Positions 1 to 10,961 of a stretch of 64,000 nt of DNA are shown here, in pieces. The translations under genes and the position numbers were made by a program. The DNA is from Zingiber officinale (taxonomy: Eukaryota > Streptophyta > Magnoliopsida > Zingiberales > Zingiberaceae), in NCBI RefSeq assembly GCF_018446385.1, contig NC_056001.1:109656436-109720435 (forward strand). The letters are read 5' to 3'. Positions within the stretch are counted from its first letter, which is position 1. Every line of letters begins with the position of its first letter. The notes under the pieces were generated by a model that saw nothing but the letters and a program-made list of their open reading frames with translations, did no database searches and was not told the origin of the DNA.

Positions 1-179
1 TCAACAATACCTTTTGGCTGTGTCTTCAACCAGTTGTCATTGAGACCTTTCACGAACACTAGTACATCCCGGGTGACCATGATTTAGTAGCCCCTATTGA
101 GAGTGACCGAGCTCATTTGCCTTGGCCAAACTCTATAGTTTTCTTTTTGAGCTAATGGCTTGCGATTCCCTCTGCACAT

Positions 180-250
<71 letters not shown>

Positions 251-2078
251 ATCTATCTTTGCCTCTTAATCCAATCACCCTGAATTCCTAGAGGTTGATG
301 ATAGGTTTCCTGATAATTTTGATATATCTAGAGGTAGAGTCTACTGCCCCAATCTTCTAGTGCTTCTTTCAGTTGAAGATGTAAGAACCAAGAGTATTTT
401 ACTTTGTGTCAAGATCACCTACCCAATTCTTGACCGAGGCTAAGAGAACTATTAAGAGTTGGAAGGAATTCTTCTTTGTGAGCCCACCCTATCCTTCTCT
501 TTCCTTGAGTTAATGGATCACCAGTTGCCTTTCGCCTGGCTATAGGCCAATATAGGGAGAGGGAAGATTTTAAAAATGCTATCCATGAAATAAAAGGCCA
601 GATATTCAACTTTCCTCATCTTGGTGAAGAAGAAGCACTTTTTTGGTGAGGATAAGTTTGGCCTCGTCGAACCCAAGCACCACCTTAGGTAGGACATATA
701 TTTTTCCCTTTGCCTGTAACTGTCTGATAATTAAACTTGCTTTCCATATTGCAGAGTCTATAATCATGTATGCCACGATGTCTTCTTTGTTTCTCAAAAG
801 GAAAAAATCGGAGCTCTTCTGCTACTAGTTCCAGAGCCGAAAATGAATCCTCAATGAGTTCCTCCCTGATGGTGTGCAACTAGGTGATGGACAAAGGGGA
901 ATTAGCTCTCTCGGATGATACTACATCACCTTCCCCAATTGCATCTCCTCTTGCAGTTGCAATGTCAAAATATCTAGAGCCAGATTCTACAACCCCCAAG
1001 ATTTTGCGGCTAGAGCGTTATAAAAGGGTGACCTCCAACTCACCGTAGAGAGTTGCATCCAGTTCCCCTGAACCACACTCCCTTGAGTTACATGCAATGC
1101 GTCTATCAACCCCCCCAAACTCCAGCTTCCACCTCCCTGCCCATGGACAATGTCTCCAACCCCTAGTGATGTGGCTCCCTCGGACATAATGCCCTTAGAA
1201 AGCTAGACTAGGACTAGGCTTGGGCCGATGCTCCGTAGCCAAGCTAAGAGGTCGTTGTCCCAATCCTTTGAGCCACAACTAGAATTCTCCAGGATAGAAG
1301 GGACATTTCCTCTTTCACAGCTGTCGTGATTAGCACTGTTGGATCATGTTGCCAAAGAGACTTAAGGTACAACTTACTTTTTTAACTTAGAGGTGATTGC
1401 TGTTAACCTCCCTCTGTTGCCAGCATATATCAGTTGTCAATGAAATACAAGCGAGCTCGAGAGAAACTGGATTTACCAACTACCCCTCCTTCCGACCTCT
1501 CCTGGCTACAAGCTCAAGTCAGTGCCCTAGAAACCCAAGTGTCTACTGCTATGTAGCTTGCCAATAAGTCTCGGCATCGAATAGACATGCACAGGAAGAG
1601 AAAATGACTGCTATCTCCTAAGCTGAGGTGACAATATCCTGCAAGAGGCCAGCTTTTGAAAAGGGTGACACACTTTGAGCTCCAACTGGAAAATGCAACT
1701 CTCCAAACAAAAACCACCAAAGGTGTAGAGCAATGTTGGAGGCCCAACACCAGTATGTGTTGAAGGTAAAGGGGCAAGAACTTGACAATCTTCAGACTGA
1801 ACTAGATCGCCAAGATATACTATCATTGATCAAGATAAGAGGTTGAAAGTCAACTTCTAGATAGATCCAGAAGTGAACAAACGAGTACGGGAGCAGATGA
1901 GTGTTTTCTTCAAAACCAACTTTAAGGGATGTAAGTATCAATGTGAAAAAGTTGGGTGATGGCCTGCCGAGATTGCTCCCGAGGATCTGGACATCAGGGA
2001 AGCCTTTGACAAGACCCCTCAGGACCTCTTTCAATTCTCTCCCTCCCCCTAGTTGCCAAGGACAGGTGCAAAAAACTT
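1..2078 (+). mobile_element. Decayed retroelement remnant, possibly gypsy-type gag-like (Transposase_28-like)
   Basis: No intact gene is present. Short plus-strand reading segments broken by many stops recall the plant 'putative gypsy type transposon' domain (PF04195). A stretch near 460-480 reads SWKEFFFVSPP, like the GW-K-FFFV core of that family. A segment at about 1440-1830 reads as a charged, leucine-rich coiled-coil-like stretch (ELQLENATLQ). The region has no recognisable LTR or primer site. The assignment is by pattern memory and is weak; the decay is directly visible as many in-frame stops. Confidence 0.35.
182..247. repeat. (CT)n microsatellite
   Basis: About 33 uninterrupted CT dinucleotides. 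A length-variable simple repeat with no coding role. Confidence 0.97.
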
Positions 2079-2081
2079 TTA

Positions 2082-2654
2082 CACCCCGTTTGGAATCCTA
2101 TGGAATTGAATTCCTATGGTAATTGGAATTCAATTTCATAGTTTGGAATGAATTTTTGAGATAGATTTGATATGGAGTTCAATTTCAATTTCATTCAAAA
2201 CGTGAACAGTAAATCAGACCTCAAATGGTCAGATTTGGATAGGGAATTTACCATCATGAATAACTAAAATTACTTAATTGTCCTTTTAACTTAAAACCCT
2301 TTTTTCCATCTGCCGACTTTCTTGTTTTCTCCTGCCTTTCTCCCGTGCGCCGTTTCTCCTTGCGCCAAAAACTTCTCCTTGCACCGTTTCTCCCGTGCGC
2401 CACCTTCTTCATACTGCTATCTTAACTGTGCGCCCTTCTTTCTATTCTCTAATACTTAACTTGATTATTAAATGGTTAGTTATGAGGATAAAATGGTAAA
2501 TGTATAAGAATGGAATTCAATTCAAATAGATTCCAAATTAAGAAATTCAATTCAATTCAATTATTCACTAATTCATTCCAAACATAAGAATTGAATTCAA
2601 TTCCTAATGGAATTCAATTCAATTCCTTCACTCAAGTTGTTTTCAAACAAGGTG
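2082..2654. mobile_element. Tourist-like (PIF/Harbinger) MITE, 573 bp
   Basis: The left end CACCCCGTTTGGAA and the reverse complement of the right end, CACCTTGTTTGAAA, form an imperfect terminal inverted repeat. The trinucleotide TTA lies on both sides (2079-2081 and 2655-2657), the 3-bp target duplication typical of PIF/Harbinger elements. Subterminal sequence is rich in GGAATTCAATT motifs in both orientations. No coding capacity. It sits inside the decayed retroelement. Confidence 0.8.
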
Positions 2655-2657
2655 TTA

Positions 2658-3060
2658 AAGTCTCACTGCTATTGGGCTATTTTGTAAGGCCATAAGGCCA
2701 CAAACTCATTTGCTTCTACTATCTTTCTAAGGATATTACTTTGTTTCCGGTCCATAACTTTTAATACATTTAGCTACTTGTTTTTTGACAATTTGGGCAG
2801 ACCATCGTGAGTCTTCCAGATTACATCAGTGCATAACTATAGGAGTGTCAATAGGTCGGGTTTGAATCAGATTTCATATTCTCCGTGCCTATACCCATTG
2901 GGTATCAGATATCCATCCTTGTACTCATATCTATTAAAGGATTATATATGTTATACTAATAATTTTTTTTCATTTCATCCAACTATTATTATTCAATAAA
3001 AATATATTAGAATTCACATCATATTAAAAAAGAAAATAGAGATTGTTCTTCATAGAATCA
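2658..3060. other. AT-rich spacer, no gene
   Basis: The first 170 bases appear to continue the decayed retroelement interrupted by the MITE. A stretch near 2845-2935, with GGTCGGGTTTGAATC followed by repeated near-copies of GGGTATC, looks like the end of another small unclassified element. I see no coding sequence. Confidence 0.4.
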
Positions 3061-6000
3061 TAGTCGCTTTGCCCTAATTTTTTTTAGGAAAGCTGTATCC
3101 GACCTAGGTTAAATTTTTGAAAAATTTTAAAAATTCTGTCAATCTAAATGTGATACTCATTATTATTTGTGATTGTTGTGGTTAAAAAAAAAAAGTGGAA
3201 GGTCTTAAGTTTACTTCTAAATTCCCACATTTGTTCCCTTTTTAAGTCCTTTATTTTTGTTTTTGATTTCAAGCATTTCAAGTTTCAGCATAACATTGGA
3301 TTTTACGGGTAGACAGTGGACTTCTCTTTATCTTAAAGTGATAAATCACAACCTCACAGGTAATTTTAGATTTGTAGTTGTGATTTTATTTGAAATTATT
3401 TAAAATTTTGAATTATCTGAAAATTATGATTCTAATACCAGTGAATGTTGTGATATTATAAATTGATTTATTATTGTGTTTGAGTTTGTCATAAAATGAA
3501 TAATATGATTGAGATTGTTATAATTGATTGGTAGTTATTTTTTTGTTTTTAAGTTATAAATAATTAATTTGTAGTTATTTTTTCCTTAGGTTATAAATGA
3601 AACACCAACAACCTTCAAATAAAAGCCAAAAACATTACTGTCATTTTTTAGGAAAAGAGATGATCAATCTGAATCTGATAATCAATTGCAATGTGATATA
3701 CCTCTTAGACCAACAGTTGGATCCTCTATTTCCGATTTACAACCTCATTTTGTATCTAAGCCAATAGAACCAAGAGAAGAAGAATTTGATACTTCTTCTA
3801 TTGTACGAGATCTAGGATTACGAAAATTGATTTGTGAATACTCTGTTAATGACCAGGATGAGATTAGAAGAGCATATATCAAAGTAGGGTCTTATCAACC
3901 CAAACTTGTTGAGTATCCAAGAACAAAAATTGGAAAGCAAAACCGTCGATTTCAATATGTTTGGTTTAAACAATTTCCTTGGCTAGAATATTCACCTTCA
4001 AAGGACAAAGCATATTGTTTTCCATGCTTTCTTTTTGAGAATACAAGTAATCCAATGGCTCGTTCTGCACTTGTTTCTGAAGGGTTTAACAGTTAGAAGA
4101 GAGTTAATAATGGAGAAAAATGTGCATTTCTTATTCATGTTGGTTCATTGTCTTCATCACATAATAGATGTATGAAATGTGTTCAGGATTTGATGAAACC
4201 AAAGCAAAATATTGACAAAGTGTTGAATGACAATCTACGGAAGAAATTATAAAGAATAGGTTGCGTTTAAAGGCAACAATTGAAGGTTTATTATGGCTTG
4301 CAACTCAAGGATGTTCTTTTAGAGGTCATGATGAATTAGAGAGTTCCTTCAATCGTGAAAATTTTATTGAATTGTTGAAATTTCAAGCACATTTAAATGA
4401 TGAAATTACAAAAGTTGTGTTACATAATGCCCCGCAAAATGCTAAATACACTTCTCCGCAAATTCAAAAGGAAATATTGCATATTCTTGCTAATAAAGTG
4501 AGAACAATGATTCGAGATGAATTGAGAGATGCCAAGTTTTGTATTCTTGTTGATGAAGCTCAAGATGAATCTAGAAAAGAGCAAATGACCCTTATTTTTA
4601 GATTTGTTAATAATTCTGGATTTTTGGTGGAACGTTTCTTTGAGATTTTGAGTGTTGAGGACACAACATCGACAAACCTTAAGAAATCACTTTCTGACAT
4701 CTTTGTTCAACACAATATTCAAATCCACAACATGAGGGGGCAAGGGTATGATGGTGCAAGTAATATGTGTGGTGAATGGAATTGGCTTCAAGCATTATTT
4801 CTTAGAGATTGTCCATATGTCTATTATGTACATTGTTTTGCTCATTGCTTACAGTTAACATTGGTTGCAGTTGCTAAGGATGTGCCTTCTATTTGGCAAT
4901 TCTTTTCTTATTTGACTTCCATTGTATACTTCGTCACCGCGTCTCCTAAATGTCTTATTGTCTTAGTGATATACAATCTGCTCAACAAGAAGAGATTGCA
5001 TATATGTTGGCCATTGGTGAGTGTGAGTCTGGTCCAGGAGCAAATCAACTTGGTACATTGCATAGACCTGGTGCTACTCGTTGGAGCTCTCAAGATGATT
5101 TTGTTAGGAACTTAATAGACATGTATGCAATTGTAAGATCCTTAGAAATCTCAGTGAAAATGGGCCAAATTGTACAATACGTGGGGAAGCTTGTAGTTTA
5201 TATATGCAACATAATTATGAGTTTGAATTTATATTTGTGTTATTTTTGATGGAAAATATCTTAGAAACCACTGACATTATTTGTCAAACTCTACAAAATA
5301 AATCACAAGACATTGTGAATACTTAAAATTTGTCTCAACCACAACAGTTATCCTTCTAAAATTTAGAGAAGATGGTTGGGATGAATTTTTTGAGACAGTA
5401 AAGACTTTTTGTGAGCGACATAATATTGAGATGCCTGATATGAGCTGTAGTTATAAAGTTAATTGTTATTGTCATCAACGGGACCATGTCACAGTTGAGC
5501 ATCATTATCACTATAATATTTTTAATGCTGTAATAGATTTTTAAGTGATGGAACTAAATTGTAGATTCAGTGAGGCAACAATGGAACTTCTTGCTTTTTG
5601 TTCAGCTTTGGATCCTACTGATTTATTTAAAAATTTTAATATGGGCGATATATGCAAGCTTGCATCAAAATTTTATCCGGCTGATTTTACCCAACAAGAA
5701 ATTCATGCTTTGAGAGCTGAATTGGAACACTATCAACTTGACATAGTTTGTGATCGTGAGTTTCAACAAATTTCTACTCTTTCTGCATTATAGAGAGAAA
5801 TGATTGTGACCAAAAAGGCTGAGAGTTATGTTATGATTCAGAGATTGATTCGTCTTGTCTTGACTCTTCCTGTATCAACTGCAACGGCAGAGAGAGCTTT
5901 TTCATCCATGAAATTTCTCAAAATGACACGTCGCAACAAGATGGACGATGATTTACTTTCTGATTGCATGATTCTCTACAACGACAATTGTCTGAGAAAA

Positions 6001-6214
6001 TAGACTTGGAGTCAGTAATAGATGAGTTTTATACTCTAAAATCTCGTCGAGCATAGCTTAAGTAGATATTGAAGTATGTTGTATGAAATTTGAACTATGT
6101 AAAAGGATATTGGTATATAAATATTATATGTTTGTTAAATGTTTAGTATACATGTATATTTTATTATTGTCGTAATTTAGTCCAGGGCATTTGAAGATCT
6201 TGGCTACGCCATTG
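3061..6214 (+). mobile_element. Degenerate hAT transposon
   Basis: The 3' end (6190-6214) reads TTGGCTACGCCATTG; its reverse complement, CAATGGCGTAGCCAAGAT, fits the CAGTGGCGGAGCCAGGAT-type terminus I associate with plant hAT elements encoding zinc-finger/hAT-dimerisation transposases. A decayed partner near 3061 (AGTCGCTTTGCCCTAATTTT) is the likely 5' end. The expected 8-bp target duplication is not clean: only ATCATA is shared between flanks, in shifted register, so both boundaries are approximate. It carries a broken transposase gene. Confidence 0.65.
3597..6056 (+). pseudogene. hAT transposase pseudogene (TTF-type zinc finger, DUF4371, hAT dimerisation)
   Basis: Pieces of one transposase lie in order across several frames. 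The N-terminal SFFRKRDD segment and TTF-type zinc finger (KAYCFPCFLFEN) are in the 3640-4096 frame. A DUF4371-like RNase-H-fold region (RGHDELESSFNRENF, GYDGASNM, VHCFAHCLQLTL) lies at about 4237-4910. After a frameshift near 4930 comes HRPGATRWSS at 5059-5093. LETTDIICQTLQ lies near 5262-5300. The C-terminal hAT dimerisation motif (PVSTATAERAFSSMKFLK) is at 5800-6003. After another frameshift near 5990 the natural stop is at 6054-6056. At least three frameshifts and several stops (4094, 5791, 6001) make it non-functional. The family is clear and the element is old. Confidence 0.88.
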
Positions 6215-6456
6215 ATCATACTACAATAACTTACTCCATAAATCAGATTGTTCTCCTCAGCCATTCATACTCCGTTGCTATGGTGTTCACAGCAATATAT
6301 TGCTCTATTATTTAAGTACTGTTGTTACAATAATATGAACCATCGACTGTACTTACGAGTAATATATTTATCGGGTACTATAGTATTACTGATACGGTAT
6401 CTGGGAGTCACACTTGATCCACAAGCAATATATCTTGTTGCTACAGTAAATTGCTC
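6215..6456. other. Old repeat sequence flanking the CACTA insertion
   Basis: Contains repeated motifs such as CAATATAT and GCTACAGTA. The same kind of sequence resumes at 19305-19515 after the CACTA element, and similar stretches occur at 20562-20690 and 21260-21585. They are probably parts of one older unclassified repeat. No gene. Confidence 0.5.
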
Positions 6457-6739
6457 TAGCACTAAAAAAAATCAAACAATTAGGGACAAAATTTAGGGAC
6501 AAATATTTTTCGTCCCACATCAACAACAAATTTAGTGACAAAATAACAATTCATCCCAAATTGGCAACAAACTTTACAATAAAATTTTTTTGTCCAATAA
6601 TTAGCAACAAATAATATTTCGTCGCATAATTCGTTGCTAAATTTCAACGAAATTAATTTTTCATTGTAAATTTTGGAACGAATCTATGATTCATCCCAAA
6701 ATCTAGGACGAATCTAGGATTCATCCTAGAATTGAATTT

Positions 6740-9700
6740 TTTTTTAAAAAAAAAGATAAAAATAATCGAAAGGCCTAAATAAGGACCTACGGATATCGAA
6801 ATTTCATGAAACAAGTTTTTGTGTGTTCGTACATTCACCTGATCGTAAATATATTCCCATCCATAATTTTTTTCCAAATATATTTAGTGTGGTAATTTTT
6901 TACCCGAATTATGTAAAATTTAGGTTAAAAAATCATTACACTCAATATATTAGGTCAAAAATATGGATGAGGATATATTTATGATCAGAAGAACGATAAG
7001 AACACATAAAAACTTATTTTATGAAATTTCGACGTCTGTAGGTTCTTATTTAGGCCTTCCGATTAATTTTTATTTTTTTTTAAATTCAATTTTGGGACGA
7101 ATTCATGGATTCGTCCCAGAATTGATTTTTTTTTTAAAAAAGATAAAATTAATTAGAAGGCCTAAATAAGGCGTTAGAGACATCATAATTTTATGAAACA
7201 AATTTCTATGTATTTATATCGTTCTTCTGATCGTAAATATGTCCTTATCCATAATTTTTTTCCAAATATATTTAGTGTGGTGATTTTTTTTACCTGAATT
7301 ATGTCAAATTTGGATTAAAAAATTACCACACTCAATATATTAGGTCAAAATTATGGATGAGGGCATATTTATTATTAGGAAAACGATACGAACATATATA
7401 AACTTATTTCATAAAATTCTGATGTCTCTAGGTCCTTATTTAAGCCTTTCGATTAATTTTTATCTTTTGTAAAAAAAAAATCAATTCTGGGACGAATCCT
7501 AGATTCGTCCCAGATTTGAGGATGAATCTAGGAATTTGTCCCAGAATTGAAATTAAAAAAAGATGAAAATTAATCAGAGAACCTAAATAAGGACCTAGGG
7601 ACTTCAGAATTTTATGAAACAAGTTTCTATATGTTCGTATCATTCTACTAATCGTAAATATGTCTTTATCCATATTTTTGACCTAATATATTTAGTGTGG
7701 TGATTTTTTTACCCAAATTATATCAAATCCGGGTTAAAAAATCACTACACTTAATATATTAGGTTAAAAATATGGATGAAGATATATTTACGATCACGAG
7801 ACGATAAGAACACATAGAAACCTATTTCATGAAATTTTGATATCTCTAAGTCCTTATTTAGGCCTTCCAATTAATTATTTTTTAAAAAAATTCAGTTCTC
7901 GGACAAATCCTGGATTTATCCCAGATTTGGGGACGAATCCATGAATTTGTTCCCAAATTTGGGACGAATCCAGGATTTGTCCTAGAATTGATTTTTAAAA
8001 AAAAAATATATAAAAATTAATCAGAAGGCCTACGATCATGAGAATAATATATTAAAAAATATAAAAATTAAGCTAAATATGTCTCATCCATAATTTTTCC
8101 AAATATATTTAGTGTGGTAATTTTTTTTACATGAATTAAGGTAAATTCAGGTTAAAAAATCACTACACTCAATATATTAGGTAAAAATTATGAATGAGGA
8201 TATTTTTACGATCATGAGAATAATATGAACGCATAGAACTTGTTTCATGAAATTCTTATATCTCTAGCTTCTTATTTAGGCCTTCCAATTAATTTGCATC
8301 TTTTTTTTTAAAAAAAAAATCAATTCTGGGATTTGGGGACGAATCTAGGAATTTGTTCTCAAATTTGGGATGGATCCAGGAGTCATCCCAGAATTGAATT
8401 TAAAAAAAAAGATAAAAAATAATTGGAATGCCTAAATAAGAACCTAGAGATATCAGAATTTCATGAAATAAATTTCTATGTGTTTGTATTATTCTTATCA
8501 TCATAAAAATATCCTCAACCATAATTTTTACCTAATATATTTAGTGTAGTGATTTTTTCTACCTGAATTAGGACAAATTCAGGTTAAAAAATCACCACAC
8601 TCAATATATTATGTAAAAATTATAAATGAGGATATTTTTACGATCATAAGAACAATATAGGTAGAAAAAATCACTACACTCAATATATTAGGTAAAAATT
8701 ATAAATAAGGATATTTTTACGATCATAAGAACAATACGAACACATATAAACTTGTTTCATGAAATTTCAATATCTCTAGGTCCTTATTTAAGCCTTCCAA
8801 TTAATTTGCATCTTTTTCTCAAAATTAATCGGAAGACCAAAGTAAGGATCTAGAGATATCAGAATTTCATTAAACAAGTTTCTATGTATTCATATCGTTC
8901 ATATGATTGTAAAAATGTCCTCATCCATAATTTTTACTTAATATAATGAGTGTGGTGATTTTTTAACCCGAATTTACTCTAATTTGGGTTAAAAAAATCA
9001 TCACACTAAATATATTTGGAAAAAATTATGGATGAGGATATATTTATAATCAGGAGAATGATACGAACACATAAAAACTTATTTCATGAAATTTTGATGT
9101 CTCTAGGTCCTTATTTAGGCCTTCCGATTAATTTTTATATTTTTTTAAAGAAGATAAAAATTAATTGGAATACTTAAATAAGGATATAGAGACATCATAA
9201 TTTCATGAAATAAGCTTCTATATGTTCGTATCATTCTCCTAATTGTAAATATTCCTCATCCAGCATTTTTTCCAAATATAGTTAGTGTGGTGATTTTTTT
9301 ACCTGAATTAGGCCAAATTTGGGTTAAAAAATTACCACACTCAATATATTAGGTCAAAAATATGGGTGAGGATATTTTTATGATTAGGAAAATGATATAA
9401 ACACATAAAAAACTATTTCATAAAATTCTGATGTCTCTGTGTTCGTTTTTAAGGGTTCGGCCACATCTACGAACATGAGTTGAATAGAAACTTTCTTAAT
9501 TAGTAGTAAAGTATATATGTTTCACTAAATATGGACCTAAAGACATCAGAATTTCATAAAACAGTTTCTATGTGTTCATATCATTCTCCTAATTGTAAAA
9601 ATATTCTTATCCATATTTTTGAGCTAATATATTGAGTGTGGTAATTTTTTAACCCAAATTTGACATAATTCGAGTAAAAAAATCACCACACTAAATATAT

Positions 9701-10150
9701 TTGGAAAAAATTATGGATGAGGACATATTTATGATAATGAGAACGATATAAATACATAAAAACTTTTTTCATGAAATTCTGATATCTCTAGGTTCTTATT
9801 TAGGTCTTCTGATTAATTTTTATCTTTTAAAAAAAACATAAAAATTAATCGGAAGACCTAAATAAGGACTTAGAGACATCAAAATTTCATGAAACAAGTT
9901 TCTATGTGTTTATATCATTCTCCTAATCATAAATATGTCCTCATTTATATTTTTGACCTAATATATTAAGTGTGGTGATTTTTTAATCCGAATTTGACAT
10001 AATTCGGGTAAAAAAAATCACCACACTAAATATATTTGGAAAAAATTATGGATGAGGACATATTTACGATTAAAGGAATGATACGAATACATAGAAAGTT
10101 GTTTCATGAAATTTTGATATCTCTAGGTTCTTATTTAGACCTTCCAATTA
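6740..10150. repeat. Array of alternating palindromes within the CACTA element
   Basis: About ten units of roughly 330-420 bp. Each has an arm built around ATGGATGAGGATATATTTA...CATGAAATT...TCTAGGTCCTTATTTAGGCC and its inverted partner, joined by a GGGACGAATC/GATTCGTCCC centre. Neighbouring units are linked by a second palindrome around TTTAGTGTGGTGATTTTTT and AAAAAATCACCACACT. Forward arm starts lie near 6963, 7352, 7771, 8190, 8622, 9029, 9361, 9714 and 10048. Short open frames here (such as MDEDIF...) are repeats of the arm, not genes. Confidence 0.85.
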
Positions 10151-10152
10151 AT

Positions 10153-10673
10153 TCTGATGAGGAGAAGCGGGAAGAGTTGTTCGAGAATCTAAAACTTGAT
10201 GATTCTATTGGATGGGAAGTTGATGTTATAGATCCATGGGAGCTATCAGCTAAGATGTTAAAGAGGCATGCATATGATGTGTCTCAGCTCTGGAATTATG
10301 TAACCGAACACTCCATTAACCATTAACAGGACGAAAATCAATTTGAATGAGATCTCTCACAATTCAACTATGGGTCTTGTCAAAAGGGTTCTTGACGTGG
10401 GAGTTTTATTGACCGAGGTAAAGCGTGTGCTATCTAATTAGTCAAACTAACTGTTTAGGATAATTCTGATTCCTTGCAAGTTGCGACGACAGTACTGGCT
10501 TCCAATTATCTTAACAAATTTTCCTTCATTGTGAAGGTGTATGTGACACTGTTGGAGATGCTGAGAAATATAGAGTCAAATTGTCTGAAAGATTTCCCGG
10601 TATACAATTTGTCGTGGCCAAGAAAGTTGACAGCCGTTATCCTGTTGTCAGTGGTGCTTGTATAGTTGCTAAG
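10153..10673 (+). pseudogene. Captured fragment of RNase H2 catalytic subunit A (three exons)
   Basis: Exon-like pieces match eukaryotic RNase H2 subunit A, which removes ribonucleotides from DNA:RNA hybrids. Exon a (10153-10265) reads DEEKREELFENLKLDDSIGW then WEVDVIDPWELSAKMLK. Exon b (10330-10417) reads TKINLNEISHNSTMGL then VLDVGVLLTE. Exon c (10537-10673) reads DTVGDAEKYRVKLSERFPGI then DSRYPVVSGACIVAK and ends at a canonical GTAAGC donor. Codon phase is kept across both introns: exon a ends two bases into a codon that exon b completes. The first intron starts with GC instead of GT and is only 64 bp. One base is missing in exon c at VYVDT (about 10543), a frameshift. The N-terminal catalytic Asp-Glu region and C-terminus are absent. 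Retained introns mean capture from genomic DNA, not from mRNA. Confidence 0.87.
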
Positions 10674-10956
10674 GTAAGCAAATAGTCGAAGTAGTTATTA
10701 AGATACTGCATAATGATTTCGGTTTCACCACTTCAAGGTTACCTGTTTGAACCATTGTCATGGAAGGTCGAAAGGAAGTTGTTGAAATGCAGGACTTGCA
10801 AGTATAGTGGTGCTTGACAAGTCAAGGATTGTTGAGTAGAATGATGGTTTCAAAATATTCTTGGATTTAAAGCCCGCTAAAAGTATTACTTACTTTAGAA
10901 CAAAAAAATTATTCCTTCAATTTTTAACGTAATAATTATCAATTAAAACAATTGAC
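10674..10956. other. CACTA interior after the captured exons, no gene
   Basis: It begins with the donor site of the captured gene's next intron, so part may be captured intron. I found no further RNase H2 exon. It ends at the ATTTT target site of the nested retrotransposon. Confidence 0.5.
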
Positions 10957-10961
10957 ATTTT

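Noticed and set aside
6653-7673. Lys/Ile/Phe-rich open frames of 68-77 codons
   Set aside because: Translations of the AT-rich palindrome arms, repeated in several units and frames.
6740-10150. A CRISPR-like array
   Set aside because: Units are 330-420 bp, palindromic and without unique spacers; they fit CACTA subterminal repeats in plant DNA.
10036-10326. A 96-residue protein starting MEKIMDEDIF
   Set aside because: The first half is palindrome-array sequence and the second half is the captured RNase H2 exon read through into its intron, so it is an accidental fusion frame.
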